Source: Bradyrhizobium vignae
GTDB lineage: Bacteria; Pseudomonadota; Alphaproteobacteria; Rhizobiales; Xanthobacteraceae
Direction of reading: 5' to 3'
Assembly (NCBI RefSeq): GCF_004114425.1
Contig: NZ_RDQF01000024.1
Coordinates: forward strand, 29,110 to 93,109
Length of the DNA stretch: 64,000 bases
Part shown: positions 20,060-29,334 of the stretch, piece by piece
Layout of the letters: the number at the start of each line of letters is the position of its first letter
Position numbering within the stretch: position 1 is the first letter of the stretch
The notes under the pieces: model-generated
The model's database searches: none
Seen by the model: only the letters and a program-made list of their open reading frames with translations
What the model was told of the DNA's origin: nothing
Program-made: the position numbers and the translations under genes

Positions 20060-21256
20060 ATGATGCGGCTGCGTGGGCACACGATCAAGGCGGTCCTGCT
20101 CCAGGTCCATTCCATCGCGGGGCTCGTGCTCGCGCTGCTGCTCGCCCTGATCGCGCTGACCGGCGCGATCATGAGTTTCGAGGACGAGATCGTCGATCAT
20201 CTGAACGCCGACATCATGCGCGTCATACCGCGCGAGATGCCGCCGCTGACGCCTGATGACCTGATCGCGCGACTGAAGGCAGCGCAAGACGTCGGCAAGG
20301 TCTCGGCCGTCACGCTGTCGAGCGATCCGGCGGCGGCCGTCCATGTCCGCTTCGCGCGCGACGAGCACGGCGGCCGGCCGGCCTCGCTCTATGTCGATCC
20401 CTACGACGCGCGCGTGCTGGGCCTGCCACGTGGCGAGGCGTTCTTCGCGACCGTGCGCAGGCTGCACCGCTGGCTGCTGATCCCCGGTGACGCCAGGGGC
20501 TGGGGGCGCCCGATCACCGGCACCGTCGCGCTCGGTCTGGTCATCATGCTGATTTCGGGTCTCGTGCTGCGCTGGCCGCGTCGCGCGGGCAGCGTCAAGA
20601 CGTGGCTGAAGCCGAATCTCGGGCTCAGCGGCCGCGGCTTGCACCGCTCGCTTCATGCGGTGATCGGCACCTGGGTTCTTCCGGTCTATCTGGTGATGAC
20701 GCTCACCGGGCTGTGGTTCTCCTTCGAATGGTACAAGGATGGGCTCACCTGGCTGTTGTCGCGTCCGCAGGTTGCTGCTGCGAAGATGCCGCCCAAGATG
20801 CCACCAAAACCGCCGCGTGGGGCCGACCGTTCCGAGCCGGCTCAGCCGATCGGATTCGATCGGGCATGGACGACGTTCCAGCGCGAGGAGGGGGACCGCT
20901 TCTCCAGGGCCTTGCTGACGCTGCCGGCCGGCCCAGGCACCGTGATTCGGATCCGGTCGTGGGGGAAGGACCGCACGCTCGAGGCCACGCGTGACGAATT
21001 TCGCATCGATGCGGCTGCCGGGCAGCTGGTCTCCGCCGAGCGCTACGACGACAAGAGGTTCGGCGAGAAGATCATCGCGGCGATCTACGACATCCATCGC
21101 GGCGCGATCCTGGGGTGGCCGGGCAAGCTCGTTTTCATGATTGCGGCAGTCTTGATGCCGCTGTTCTCGGTCACGGGCATCCTGCTCTATCTGTCGCGCC
21201 GCAAGCTGCGGCGCCCGGCACAGCGTCCGCTTGGGCGCCTCGTTCCCGGCGAATGA
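20060..21256 (+). CDS. PepSY-associated transmembrane protein
   Basis: 398 aa. Four membrane spans are visible: one near the N-terminus (IAGLVLALLLALIALTGAIMSF), two in the middle (PITGTVALGLVIMLISGLVL; TWVLPVYLVMTLTGLWFSFEW) and one at the end (LVFMIAAVLMPLFSVTGILLYLS), with PepSY-type periplasmic segments between them. Conserved histidines (QVHSIAGL, LHRWLL, LHRSLHAVIG, DIHRGAILG) may bind haem. Such proteins accompany TonB siderophore receptors and are thought to act as ferric-siderophore reductases. It is translationally close to the receptor (2-bp gap). Confidence 0.9.
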   Translation: MMRLRGHTIKAVLLQVHSIAGLVLALLLALIALTGAIMSFEDEIVDHLNADIMRVIPREMPPLTPDDLIARLKAAQDVGKVSAVTLSSDPAAAVHVRFARDEHGGRPASLYVDPYDARVLGLPRGEAFFATVRRLHRWLLIPGDARGWGRPITGTVALGLVIMLISGLVLRWPRRAGSVKTWLKPNLGLSGRGLHRSLHAVIGTWVLPVYLVMTLTGLWFSFEWYKDGLTWLLSRPQVAAAKMPPKMPPKPPRGADRSEPAQPIGFDRAWTTFQREEGDRFSRALLTLPAGPGTVIRIRSWGKDRTLEATRDEFRIDAAAGQLVSAERYDDKRFGEKIIAAIYDIHRGAILGWPGKLVFMIAAVLMPLFSVTGILLYLSRRKLRRPAQRPLGRLVPGE

Positions 21257-21327
21257 GCCGGCAAGGCTAGCCAACGCGCTCTCAATCGTTCAAAAGCCCA
21301 TGGCCTGTCCTTCCCAGGGTCCACGCC

Positions 21328-22560
21328 ATGAAGCTTCCGACCGTCACTCCCGCCGATATCCGCCGCGTACTGCTCCTGCGCGAAGAGATCGCGCTGCTCG
21401 ATCTCAGATGCGAGGCGGCCTTCGCGACCGGCCATCCGCTGTTCGCCGCCAACATGGCGGCGGACCGGATCGCGGTCGAGGCGCAGGTGCGGCTGCCGCG
21501 CAAGGATGTGCCGATCGTGCTCTATGATGACGGGGAGGGGCTGGTCGCGACCGGAGTCGAGCGCCTGGCGGCGCTCGGCTACACCAATATCAGCACACTC
21601 GACGGCGGGCTGACGGCCTGGCGCGCTGCGGGCTTTGAGCTGTTCGAGGACGTCAATTCCTACTCGAAAGCGTTCGGCGAACTGGTGGAGTCGCGCCGCC
21701 ACACGCCCTCGCTGAGCGCCGACGAGGTCGCAAAGCTCATCGCCGACAAGGCCAACATCGCCATCCTTGACGTCCGCCGTTTCGACGAATATGCGACCAT
21801 GAACATCCCGGGCTCGGTCAGCGTGCCCGGCGCGGAGCTGGTGCTCCGGGCAGGACGAGCCGCACCCGATCCCGAGACGACGATCATCGTCAACTGTGCC
21901 GGCCGCACCCGCTCGATCATCGGCACCCAGTCGCTGATCAATGCCGGCGTGCCCAACAGGGTCCGCGCGCTGCGCAACGGCACCATCGGCTGGACGCTGG
22001 CGCGCCATGCTCTCGATCACGGCGCCGACAGGCGAGGCGCAATCGGTCCGTTCGAGGGTGGCCCGGCCAATGCCCGCGATGTCGCTTATCGCGCCGGTGT
22101 CCGCCACATCGGAGCGAACGAGATGTCGGCGCTTGCCGCGCAGACTCATCGTACGCTGTATCGCTTCGACGTACGCGATGCCGAGGAATATGCAGCCGGC
22201 CATCTCCCCGGCTTCCGCCATTATCCCGGTGGCCAGCTCGTCCAGGAAACCGACATGGCCGCGCCCGTGCGCGGTGCGCGCATCCTCCTGACCGACGACA
22301 GATGCGTCCGCGCCGACATGACGGCGTCCTGGCTGGCGCAGATGGGCTGGGAAGTCTATGTGCTCGAAGGCGGCTATGACGGTGCGCTCGAGGTCGGCCC
22401 GCCGCAACTCTTGCCAAAGCCGGATCCGGCACACCGCTACCGCCGCCCCTACGAAGGCACTGATGTTGCCGAAGCTGCGATGCAGGCCTATCTCGACTGG
22501 GAATACGGCCTCGTCGAGCAGCTCCGCCGCGACGGCACGCACGGGTTCTACGTGATTTGA
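21328..22560 (+). CDS. Triple-rhodanese-domain protein
   Basis: 410 aa with three rhodanese-like domains at ~5-110, ~125-230 and ~260-360. Only the middle one has a standard active-site loop (NCAGRTRS with C190). The first has DDGEGL at the loop and no cysteine, so it is inactive; the third has DDRCVRADM with a displaced Cys. A rhodanese would transfer sulfane sulfur between thiols. It follows the PepSY gene by 71 bp. C-terminal residues 365-410 are unique. Confidence 0.85.
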   Translation: MKLPTVTPADIRRVLLLREEIALLDLRCEAAFATGHPLFAANMAADRIAVEAQVRLPRKDVPIVLYDDGEGLVATGVERLAALGYTNISTLDGGLTAWRAAGFELFEDVNSYSKAFGELVESRRHTPSLSADEVAKLIADKANIAILDVRRFDEYATMNIPGSVSVPGAELVLRAGRAAPDPETTIIVNCAGRTRSIIGTQSLINAGVPNRVRALRNGTIGWTLARHALDHGADRRGAIGPFEGGPANARDVAYRAGVRHIGANEMSALAAQTHRTLYRFDVRDAEEYAAGHLPGFRHYPGGQLVQETDMAAPVRGARILLTDDRCVRADMTASWLAQMGWEVYVLEGGYDGALEVGPPQLLPKPDPAHRYRRPYEGTDVAEAAMQAYLDWEYGLVEQLRRDGTHGFYVI

Positions 22561-22685
22561 CCGAGTCGGTGGGATGCCAAGCCCACCCATCGCCTCGCCA
22601 TCTTCTCCCCGTGTCCAAGCCCTATTGTGCTGCGCACCGCCCGCGGTCTATGAGCTGCGGCAAAGCTGCTATTTACGGAGATTCC

Positions 22686-23930
22686 ATGCCAGCCCCAGGC
22701 CAAAGCCCTGAGCGAAGCGCCAAGGCGCTGCTGCTCGAAGGCGTCAATGACAGCGCCGTGGACCTGTTCCGGAGCGCGGGCTTCAGCAATGTCGAGCGGC
22801 TGACCAAGGCGCTGGACGGCGAGGACCTGCGGCGCACGCTCAAGGGCGTGTCGCTGCTCGGCATCCGCTCGCGCACCCAGATCACCGATGAGGTGCTCGC
22901 CGCCGCCGACCAGCTTCTCGCGGTCGGCTGCTTCAGCGTCGGCACCAACCAGGTCGATCTCTCGGCGGCGCGCAAGCGCGGTATTCCGGTGTTCAACGCG
23001 CCGTTCTCCAACACGCGCAGCGTCGCCGAGCTCGTGATCGGCGAGATCGTGATGCTGCTGCGGCGGATCTTTCCGCGCTCAGTGTCAGCCCATGCGGGCG
23101 GCTGGGACAAGTCGGCGACCGGCAGCCGCGAGGTGCGCGGCCGCACGCTCGGCATTGTCGGCTACGGCAATATCGGCTCGCAGCTTTCGACCCTGGCCGA
23201 AGCCATGGGCATGCGTGTGATCTATTTCGACCGCACCGACAAGCTTCGTCACGGCAACACCGAGCCGGTCGAGAGGCTGGAGGAGTTGCTGGCGCAGAGC
23301 GACATCGTCAGCCTGCACGTGCCGGAGACGCCGGAGACTGCAGGCATGATAGGAGAGAAGGAGCTGCGGGCGATGAAACCGGGCTCGTTCCTGATCAACA
23401 ACAGCCGCGGCACTGTGGTCGATCTCGACGCGCTCGCGCGTGCCTTGCGCGACGGCCATCTTGCCGGTGCGGCAATCGATGTGTTTCCGGTCGAGCCCTC
23501 GTCGAACGCCGAACGCTTCAAGAGCCCGGTGCAGGGTCTGGAGAACGTCATCCTCACGCCGCATATCGGCGGCTCGACCGAAGAGGCGCAGGAGCGGATC
23601 GGCGGCGAGGTGGCGCGCAAGCTGGTCGACTATTTCATCACCGGCTCGACCATGGGCGCGGTGAACTTCCCCGAAGTGCAGTTGCATCTTCGTCCCTCCG
23701 GCGCGCGCTTCAGCCATGTCCATCGCAACGTGCCGGGCATGCTGCGGCGGCTGAACGAGGTTTTCCTCCAGCGCGACATCAATATCGCCGCGCAGTATCT
23801 GGAGACCGCCGGCGACCTCGGCTATGTCGTGCTCGACGCCGATCTCGGTGGTCAGGACTCCGGCGAGCTCCTCCAGCAGATCCGCGCCCTCGACGGCACC
23901 GTCGGCGCGCGGCTGGTGTTCGAGCACTAG
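22686..23930 (+). CDS. serA: D-3-phosphoglycerate dehydrogenase
   Basis: 414 aa, the length of the E. coli-type SerA. It oxidises 3-phosphoglycerate to 3-phosphohydroxypyruvate in serine synthesis. The NAD-binding motif is GYGNIGSQ (159-166), with catalytic R241 (NNSRGT), E270 and H293 (TPHIGGST). A C-terminal ACT domain (~345-414, FSHVHRNVPGMLRRLNEVF, LGYVVLDADL) would mediate serine feedback inhibition. ATG 22686 has GGAGA just upstream; longer in-frame starts lack one. Confidence 0.9.
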   Translation: MPAPGQSPERSAKALLLEGVNDSAVDLFRSAGFSNVERLTKALDGEDLRRTLKGVSLLGIRSRTQITDEVLAAADQLLAVGCFSVGTNQVDLSAARKRGIPVFNAPFSNTRSVAELVIGEIVMLLRRIFPRSVSAHAGGWDKSATGSREVRGRTLGIVGYGNIGSQLSTLAEAMGMRVIYFDRTDKLRHGNTEPVERLEELLAQSDIVSLHVPETPETAGMIGEKELRAMKPGSFLINNSRGTVVDLDALARALRDGHLAGAAIDVFPVEPSSNAERFKSPVQGLENVILTPHIGGSTEEAQERIGGEVARKLVDYFITGSTMGAVNFPEVQLHLRPSGARFSHVHRNVPGMLRRLNEVFLQRDINIAAQYLETAGDLGYVVLDADLGGQDSGELLQQIRALDGTVGARLVFEH

Positions 23931-24006
23931 AGGCTTGTTGACGGCCCTCGGGAGGTCGCATTCAATGTGGTCTCCTGACAGATCGAACAACAGCTGGGTG
24001 GAAACG

Positions 24007-25668
24007 ATGACTCTGACGAGGGCGAAGCTGTGCGCATGGCTCGTGGGGACGGCAGCTGCGCTGAGCGCGAACGCCGCGCTCGCCGCGACATTGCCTGAGG
24101 ACGCGGAGACCGTCTGCAAGGGGCTCAATGGCGGCACTGACGCCGTGAAGATCGATTCCGCAGCGTTGCAGGCACCCTCGCAGCTCGCCGTCGCCGAACG
24201 TGGGCCGACCCCGTCCGGGCGCATCACGCCCGTCAATCCAGCCTTTTGCAAGGTGCTTGGCCATATCGACCCCGTTGATCCCAAGACGCCGCCGGTCAAA
24301 TTCCAGGTCAACCTTCCCGTCGAATGGAACGGCCGCTCGCTGCAATATGGCGGCGGCGGCTTCAACGGTGTGCTGATCACGGGCCTCGCGCTGCCGCCGG
24401 CCTATCCCTTCGACAAGCCATCGCCGCTCGCGCGCGGCTTCGTCACCTACGGCACGGACTCCGGCCACGAATCCAGGCCGGGCGAGCCGCCGCAGCTGTT
24501 CGCGCTGAACGACGAGGCTTTCGAGAACTTCGCCCATCGCGCCTACAAGAAGGTGCGCGATGCAGCCGTCGCGCTGATGCAGCGCGCTTACGGCAAGAAG
24601 CCGGAGAAGATGTACTTCATGGGCTCGTCCGAAGGCGGCCGCGAAGGCCTCACCATGGCGCAGCGTTATCCCGACGATTTCGACGGCATCTTCGCCCGCG
24701 TGCCCGTCATCAACTGGGTCGGCCTGCAGCATGCCGGCACGCGCTCGGGCCTCGTCAGCATGGGCGAGGGCTGGATCAATCCGGCGCAGGTGAAGCTGGT
24801 CGCCGATGCGGTGCGCGCGGCCTGCGACAAGGCCGACGGCTCCGACGACGCGCTGGTGCAGAACCCCGTCGCCTGCAAGGCGGCATTCAAGGTCGAGACG
24901 CTGCGCTGCGCGGCGGGCCAGAGCGGCGACCAGTGTCTCACCGATGCGCAGATCAAGGCGGTGAACACGCTGCACGCCACGTACAAATTTCCGTTCGTGC
25001 TCGCCAATGGTCTCGACGATTATCCGGGTTGGGGCGTGTCGGGCGAGGACACGCCGGCGGTCGGGCCGACCGGCGGCTGGGTTGCGTGGTGGCTCGGCAC
25101 CGCGCCGCCGGCGCAGCCGCCTGCGCCGAACAACGGCATCGCCTGGATCTACGGCGCCGGCGGCATTCAATATGTCTTCGCGCGCGATCCGAAGCTTGAT
25201 GTCACCACCTATAAGGTGGAGGACCACAAGGCGCGGCTGCTCGAGGTCTCCAGCCTGATGGACTCGACCGATCCCGATCTCAGCCGCTTCCGCGCGCGGG
25301 GCGGCCGGCTGATCATGCTCGAGCACATGGCCGACTATGCGCAGAGCCCCTATGCCGGCATCCGCTATTTCGAAAGCGTCGAGCGCAAGATCGGCAAGGC
25401 AGAGACGGCGGAATTCGCGCGGCTCTACACCGCGCCCGGCGTCGATCATGTCGGCTCCGGCGCGCCGGCCAATGTCGACATGCTGAGCGTGCTGGTCGAC
25501 TGGGTCGAGAACGGCAAGGCGCCCGGCGACCTCGAAGTCAGCGAGCAGAAGGTCGAGGCGCCGTCCTTTGCGGTGACCCGCTCGTTGCCGCTGTGCCGCT
25601 GGCCGGCCTGGCCGCACTACAAGAGCGGCCCGGTGACGGAGGCGTCGAGTTTTGCCTGCGCGCCGTGA
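24007..25668 (+). CDS. Secreted tannase/feruloyl esterase family protein
   Basis: 553 aa. A Sec signal peptide (RAKLCAWLVGTAAALSANAALA) ends near residue 26. The alpha/beta-hydrolase nucleophile is GSSEGG with S208, and the late GVDHVGSG holds the catalytic histidine; a CS-D-HC type cysteine pair found in the tannase family is plausible from the several Cys residues. These enzymes cleave aromatic esters of plant polysaccharides or gallate esters in the periplasm or outside the cell, fitting a soil or plant-associated life. It ends two bases before a bidirectional terminator. Confidence 0.85.
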   Translation: MTLTRAKLCAWLVGTAAALSANAALAATLPEDAETVCKGLNGGTDAVKIDSAALQAPSQLAVAERGPTPSGRITPVNPAFCKVLGHIDPVDPKTPPVKFQVNLPVEWNGRSLQYGGGGFNGVLITGLALPPAYPFDKPSPLARGFVTYGTDSGHESRPGEPPQLFALNDEAFENFAHRAYKKVRDAAVALMQRAYGKKPEKMYFMGSSEGGREGLTMAQRYPDDFDGIFARVPVINWVGLQHAGTRSGLVSMGEGWINPAQVKLVADAVRAACDKADGSDDALVQNPVACKAAFKVETLRCAAGQSGDQCLTDAQIKAVNTLHATYKFPFVLANGLDDYPGWGVSGEDTPAVGPTGGWVAWWLGTAPPAQPPAPNNGIAWIYGAGGIQYVFARDPKLDVTTYKVEDHKARLLEVSSLMDSTDPDLSRFRARGGRLIMLEHMADYAQSPYAGIRYFESVERKIGKAETAEFARLYTAPGVDHVGSGAPANVDMLSVLVDWVENGKAPGDLEVSEQKVEAPSFAVTRSLPLCRWPAWPHYKSGPVTEASSFACAP

Positions 25669-25669
25669 G

Positions 25670-25705
25670 TTTTCACCTCTCCTCGCAAGCGGGGAGAGGT
25701 GAAAA
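25670..25705. terminator. Bidirectional intrinsic terminator
   Basis: Perfect 13-bp arms TTTTCACCTCTCC and GGAGAGGTGAAAA flank a 10-base loop, with T runs on either strand. It lies exactly between the convergent esterase and emrB genes. The core resembles the CTCTCCCCGCTTGCGGGGAGAG spacer repeat, so it was probably recruited from one. Confidence 0.8.
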
Positions 25706-25707
25706 GC

Positions 25708-27333
25708 CTAATGCGCGCCACCACCGGCACCCGCCGCCCTTACCCGCCGCGTCAGAAGCACCGCGATCGCGGCGAGCACCAGCACCACGCCGATCACCGC
25801 AAAGGTGTCGGAATAGCCCATCACCAGCGCCTGGCGTTTCACCGTCTTGCCGAGCGCGATGATGGCCTGCTCGCGTGCGGCATTGGGATCGGGGACGCCG
25901 TGGGCCATGAAATAGTCCGTCATCTGCACAATGCGGCTGCGGACCTCCTCGCGGCCGAGCGTGACGGAATGGCCGATGATGTTGGAGTGGAATTGCTCGC
26001 GCTTGGTGACGATGGTGGCGAGCACCGCGGTGCCGATGGCGCCGCCGAGGTTGCGCATCATGTTGGAGATGCCGGAGGCGGCCGCCGCATCCTGCGGCGC
26101 GACGCTGCCGAGGCTGAGCGCCGAGAGCGGCGCCAGCGTCAGCGCCTGGCCGACCGCCCGCACGATATTGGGCACCAGGAACTGATCGCCGGAATAATCG
26201 AGCGACATCTGGATGTTCATGAAGGAACTCGCGGCGAATAGCAGCAGGCCGACGGTGGCGACATAGCGGCCGTCGAACCGCTGCATCAGCTTCGGCACCA
26301 GCGGAATCAGCAGGAGCTGCGGCAGGCCGGTCCAGGCCAGCACGTTGCCGATCTGCTCGGCATTGTAGCCCTGCACCTGACCGAGATAAGCGGGCAGGAG
26401 ATAGACCGAGCCGAACAACGCGAAGCCGAGGAAGACAGCCGCGATCGTGCCGATGCCGAAATTCCACTGCGTCAACAGGCGCAGGCGCAGCAGCGGCTTC
26501 TCCACCACGAGCTCGTTGACGATGAACAGCGACAGGCTGACCGCGGCAATGACCGCGAGACGCACGATGAAGGGTGAGCCGAACCAGTCGTCCTTGTTGC
26601 CTTCCTCCAGCACGGCCTGCAGCGAAGCGAGGCCGATCGCCATGGTGGCGATGCCGAACCAGTCGCCTTCGCGCAGCAGAGTGAGGTTGAGCGGTCGGCG
26701 CTCCAGCGCGAAGAACAGCGTGGTCACCATCACCGCGGTCGGCAGCACGTTGACGAAGAAGATGGTCTGCCAGCCGTAATTCTCGGTGAGAAAGCCGCCG
26801 ATGGTCGGGCCGATCGCGGGTGCGAACGTCACGGCGAGCGAGAACATGGCAAGACCGATCGGCTGCTGGCCCTTCGGCAGCTTGGTGAACACCAGCGTGA
26901 AAGCCATCGGAATCAGCACGCCGCCGAAGAAGCCCTGAAGACCTCGCATCGCGATCATCGACGGCAGATCGTGGGTGAAGGCGCAGGCGACCGAGAAGGC
27001 GGCGAACAGGCTCGCGAAACCCAGGATGATGTTGCGGAACGAGAACACCCGCGACAGATAGTCGGTCAGCGGAATGACGATGATCTCGCCGATCAGGTAG
27101 GACGTCGAGATCCAGGATCCGTTGTCGGCGCCGGTGCCGATGCCGCCTTCGATGTTGAGCAGCGAGGCGTTGGTGATCTGGATGTTCAGGATCGCCATGA
27201 AGGCGCCGATCATCGCCGCGAACACGGCGATCCAGATCGTGGCGCTGGCCCGATTGGGGTCGGCAGCGACGCGCTCAGGCGTCGCGGCCGGAATTGCTTG
27301 TGCTGGCATCGATATTGAGAGGCTGTTTGACAT
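25708..27333 (-). CDS. DHA2-family multidrug efflux MFS transporter (EmrB-like)
   Basis: 541 aa with 14 predicted membrane spans, the DHA2 pattern. Motifs include ISTSYLIGEIIVIPLTDYLS (motif A region) and the family segment GPTIGGFLTENYGWQTIFFVN (motif C). It works in the inner membrane as a proton-driven drug exporter with the periplasmic adaptor encoded just upstream. Its start (ATG 27333, or ATG 27309) lies within the end of that adaptor gene, so expression is coupled. No outer-membrane TolC partner is nearby. Confidence 0.92.
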   Translation of the reverse strand: MSNSLSISMPAQAIPAATPERVAADPNRASATIWIAVFAAMIGAFMAILNIQITNASLLNIEGGIGTGADNGSWISTSYLIGEIIVIPLTDYLSRVFSFRNIILGFASLFAAFSVACAFTHDLPSMIAMRGLQGFFGGVLIPMAFTLVFTKLPKGQQPIGLAMFSLAVTFAPAIGPTIGGFLTENYGWQTIFFVNVLPTAVMVTTLFFALERRPLNLTLLREGDWFGIATMAIGLASLQAVLEEGNKDDWFGSPFIVRLAVIAAVSLSLFIVNELVVEKPLLRLRLLTQWNFGIGTIAAVFLGFALFGSVYLLPAYLGQVQGYNAEQIGNVLAWTGLPQLLLIPLVPKLMQRFDGRYVATVGLLLFAASSFMNIQMSLDYSGDQFLVPNIVRAVGQALTLAPLSALSLGSVAPQDAAAASGISNMMRNLGGAIGTAVLATIVTKREQFHSNIIGHSVTLGREEVRSRIVQMTDYFMAHGVPDPNAAREQAIIALGKTVKRQALVMGYSDTFAVIGVVLVLAAIAVLLTRRVRAAGAGGGAH

Positions 27334-28525
27334 GGCACGACCCTCCGGAAACAGGTTTTGCTTTGGGCGTCGCTGCCGCCTGAGCGGTCGGCGCCGAGCG
27401 CGTTGCGATCGTCGGGATCACGGACATGCCGGGCCGCAGCTCGATCGCAGGCGCGGTCTCGGCGTCCAGCGCGATCTTCACGGGAATGCGCTGCACGATC
27501 TTGGTGAAGTTGCCGGTGGCGTTGTCGGGCGGCAGCAGCGCGAACTCCTGGCCGCTGGCCGGCGCGATGGAATCGACGTGCCCATGCACGACCTGGCCCG
27601 GGAACGTGTCGACCTCGATCTCGACGCTCTGTCCGGCGTGGACGTGGGTGAGCTGCGTCTCCTTGAAATTGGCGACCACATAGGCGCCCGTGGCTGGCAC
27701 GATCGACATCAACTGCGTGCCCGCCTGCACATACTGGCCGATGCGTAAGGTGCGATTGCCGACGACGCCGTCGATCGGCGAGACGATCGTGGTGTAGCCG
27801 AGATTGAGCTCGGCCTGTTGCTGGACTGCGGCTGCGCGCGCGGCGGCGGCCCTGGCTTGCACGATCTCGGCCTTGAGCAGATCGACCTGCTTCTGTGCGG
27901 AGATGAGGTTGGCGTTGTCGCGCGCGATCGCGGCGTCCGCGCCGGCATCGCGCGCCTGCGCCTGCTGCGCATTCTGCACGCTGCCGTAACCGGTCCTGGC
28001 GAGATCGGTGTAGCGCTTATTCTCCTGCTGCGCGAAAATCTTCGCGGCGGTGTCGACATCGATGGTCGCCTTTGCGGCCGCGATCACCGCTTCCTGAACA
28101 TCGAGCTGGGCCTGCTTGCTGGTCACCGTCGCGTTCGCGGCGGCGACGTCGGCCTTGGCCTGATCAAGCGCGACGCGGAAGTCGCGGTCGTCGATCCGGG
28201 CCAGCATCTGGCCGGCCTTCACATGCTCGTTATCGGCGACCAGGACGCGGTCGAGATAGCCGCTGACCTTCGGCGCGATGGTGGTGTTGTCGGCCTTCAC
28301 ATAGGCGTCATCGGTGGAGACGAGGAAGCGGCCGACGGTCCAGTAGTCGTAGCCGTACCAGCTCGCGCCGGCGAGCGCGATGGCGGCCACGCCGGCCAGC
28401 AACAGCTTGCGAAGGTTCAGCTTTCGGCGCGGAGCGGGGGCCGGCGCGGCGGGCAGGATGCCTTCGGGCGGGCTGGTTGGCACCACGATGGTTTCACTCT
28501 TGGACGGGTTGGTGTGCACGGTCAT
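27275..28525 (-). CDS. HlyD-family efflux adaptor (EmrA-like)
   Basis: 416 aa membrane-fusion protein. One N-terminal span (LRKLLLAGVAAIALAGASWYG, ~39-60) is followed by a biotinyl-lipoyl half (STDDAYVKADNTTIAPKVSGYLDRV), a long alpha-helical hairpin (~120-225, alanine/glutamine-rich), and the second half (GYTTIVSPIDGVVGNRTLRIGQYV). It bridges the EmrB-like pump to an outer-membrane channel. It shares 59 bp with emrB in another frame. The gene is divergent from a TetR regulator. Confidence 0.92.
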   Translation of the reverse strand: MTVHTNPSKSETIVVPTSPPEGILPAAPAPAPRRKLNLRKLLLAGVAAIALAGASWYGYDYWTVGRFLVSTDDAYVKADNTTIAPKVSGYLDRVLVADNEHVKAGQMLARIDDRDFRVALDQAKADVAAANATVTSKQAQLDVQEAVIAAAKATIDVDTAAKIFAQQENKRYTDLARTGYGSVQNAQQAQARDAGADAAIARDNANLISAQKQVDLLKAEIVQARAAAARAAAVQQQAELNLGYTTIVSPIDGVVGNRTLRIGQYVQAGTQLMSIVPATGAYVVANFKETQLTHVHAGQSVEIEVDTFPGQVVHGHVDSIAPASGQEFALLPPDNATGNFTKIVQRIPVKIALDAETAPAIELRPGMSVIPTIATRSAPTAQAAATPKAKPVSGGSCHVKQPLNIDASTSNSGRDA

Positions 28526-28543
28526 GGCCGGGTCCCTGAATTA

Positions 28544-28561
28544 GGAAACTTGACGATTTCC
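28544..28561. promoter_or_regulatory. Candidate TetR operator
   Basis: Inverted repeat GGAAA-cttgacga-TTTCC sits between the divergent emrAB and tetR genes. Position supports control of both by the TetR protein; the arms are short, so this is tentative. Confidence 0.4.
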
Positions 28562-28615
28562 AAAATAGGACTAGCTTGGGGAGAGTCAATGGAATGACAG
28601 GCATCATCTAAAAAC

Positions 28616-29278
28616 ATGGCTCAGGCAAACCCGTCATCAGAAGGCCGTCCGCGCGGGCGACCGCCGGTGCGCAGCGACGACGAGACGAAGCGGATCGTGA
28701 TCGAGGCGGCACGGCACGCCTTCGCCGTCGATGGCTACGCAGCAACCAGCACCGAAGAGCTGGCGCGTGGCGCCGGCATCTCCACCAAGACTCTCTATCG
28801 GCTGTTTCCGAGCAAGGCGGCGCTGTTCGAGGCGATGTGCGCAGATCGGCTCGACCGGTTGCTCTCCGACGTCAATCTTCACGCCAACAATCAGGCCGAC
28901 ATCGAAACGAGCCTGGCTGCCGTGCTTGTCGCCTGTGCCGATCTCGCGCTCGATCCGGAGGTCGTGGCGCTGCAGCGTATGGTGCTGCAGCAGTCGGCCA
29001 CGTTTCCCGACCTTGCCGCGAATTTCTACAGGGACGGCATCTCCCGTACCGCGGCGGCGCTCGCGGGCTGGCTCCGCGATCAAGTTAAGAAGAAGCGCAT
29101 CACGCTCGAAAACGTCGATGAAGCCGCCGGGATGATGATCGGCATGATGGTGTCGGCGCCGCAGCGTGCTGCGATCTATGCGAACCTGACATTGCCCTCG
29201 CGCAAGGAGATCGAGAAGCGGGCGAAGGTATGCGCCGCAATTCTGCTCGACGGCTGTCGCGGGCCGTTGGGCAACTAA
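28616..29278 (+). CDS. TetR/AcrR-family transcriptional regulator
   Basis: 220 aa. N-terminal HTH at ~22-68 (AARHAFAVDGYAATSTEELARGAGISTKTLYRLFPSKAALFEAM). The C-terminal ligand domain resembles the TetR_C group seen with efflux pumps. It is divergent from the emrAB-like operon with 90 bp between the starts, the classic arrangement for a drug-sensing repressor of a pump. The disordered N-terminus (GRPRGRPP) is common in this group. Confidence 0.92.
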   Translation: MAQANPSSEGRPRGRPPVRSDDETKRIVIEAARHAFAVDGYAATSTEELARGAGISTKTLYRLFPSKAALFEAMCADRLDRLLSDVNLHANNQADIETSLAAVLVACADLALDPEVVALQRMVLQQSATFPDLAANFYRDGISRTAAALAGWLRDQVKKKRITLENVDEAAGMMIGMMVSAPQRAAIYANLTLPSRKEIEKRAKVCAAILLDGCRGPLGN

Positions 29279-29291
29279 GCGACGGCAGGTT

Positions 29292-29334
29292 TTGACAATC
29301 CGCCGGAGCTCGACTATATGTTTCGCATGCGAAA
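29292..29334 (+). promoter_or_regulatory. Promoter with overlapping palindromic operator of the MarR gene
   Basis: TTGACA (29292-29297), a 17-bp spacer and TATATG (29315-29320) make a near-ideal sigma-70-type promoter. A perfect 14-bp palindrome TTTCGCATGCGAAA (29321-29334) follows immediately and covers the expected transcription start. This would let the MarR-type product repress itself. Confidence 0.6.

Noticed and set aside
23962..25617. A 551-codon minus-strand frame opposite the tannase-like gene
   Set aside because: The sense strand encodes a signal peptide and GxSxG hydrolase; the antisense frame has no family features.
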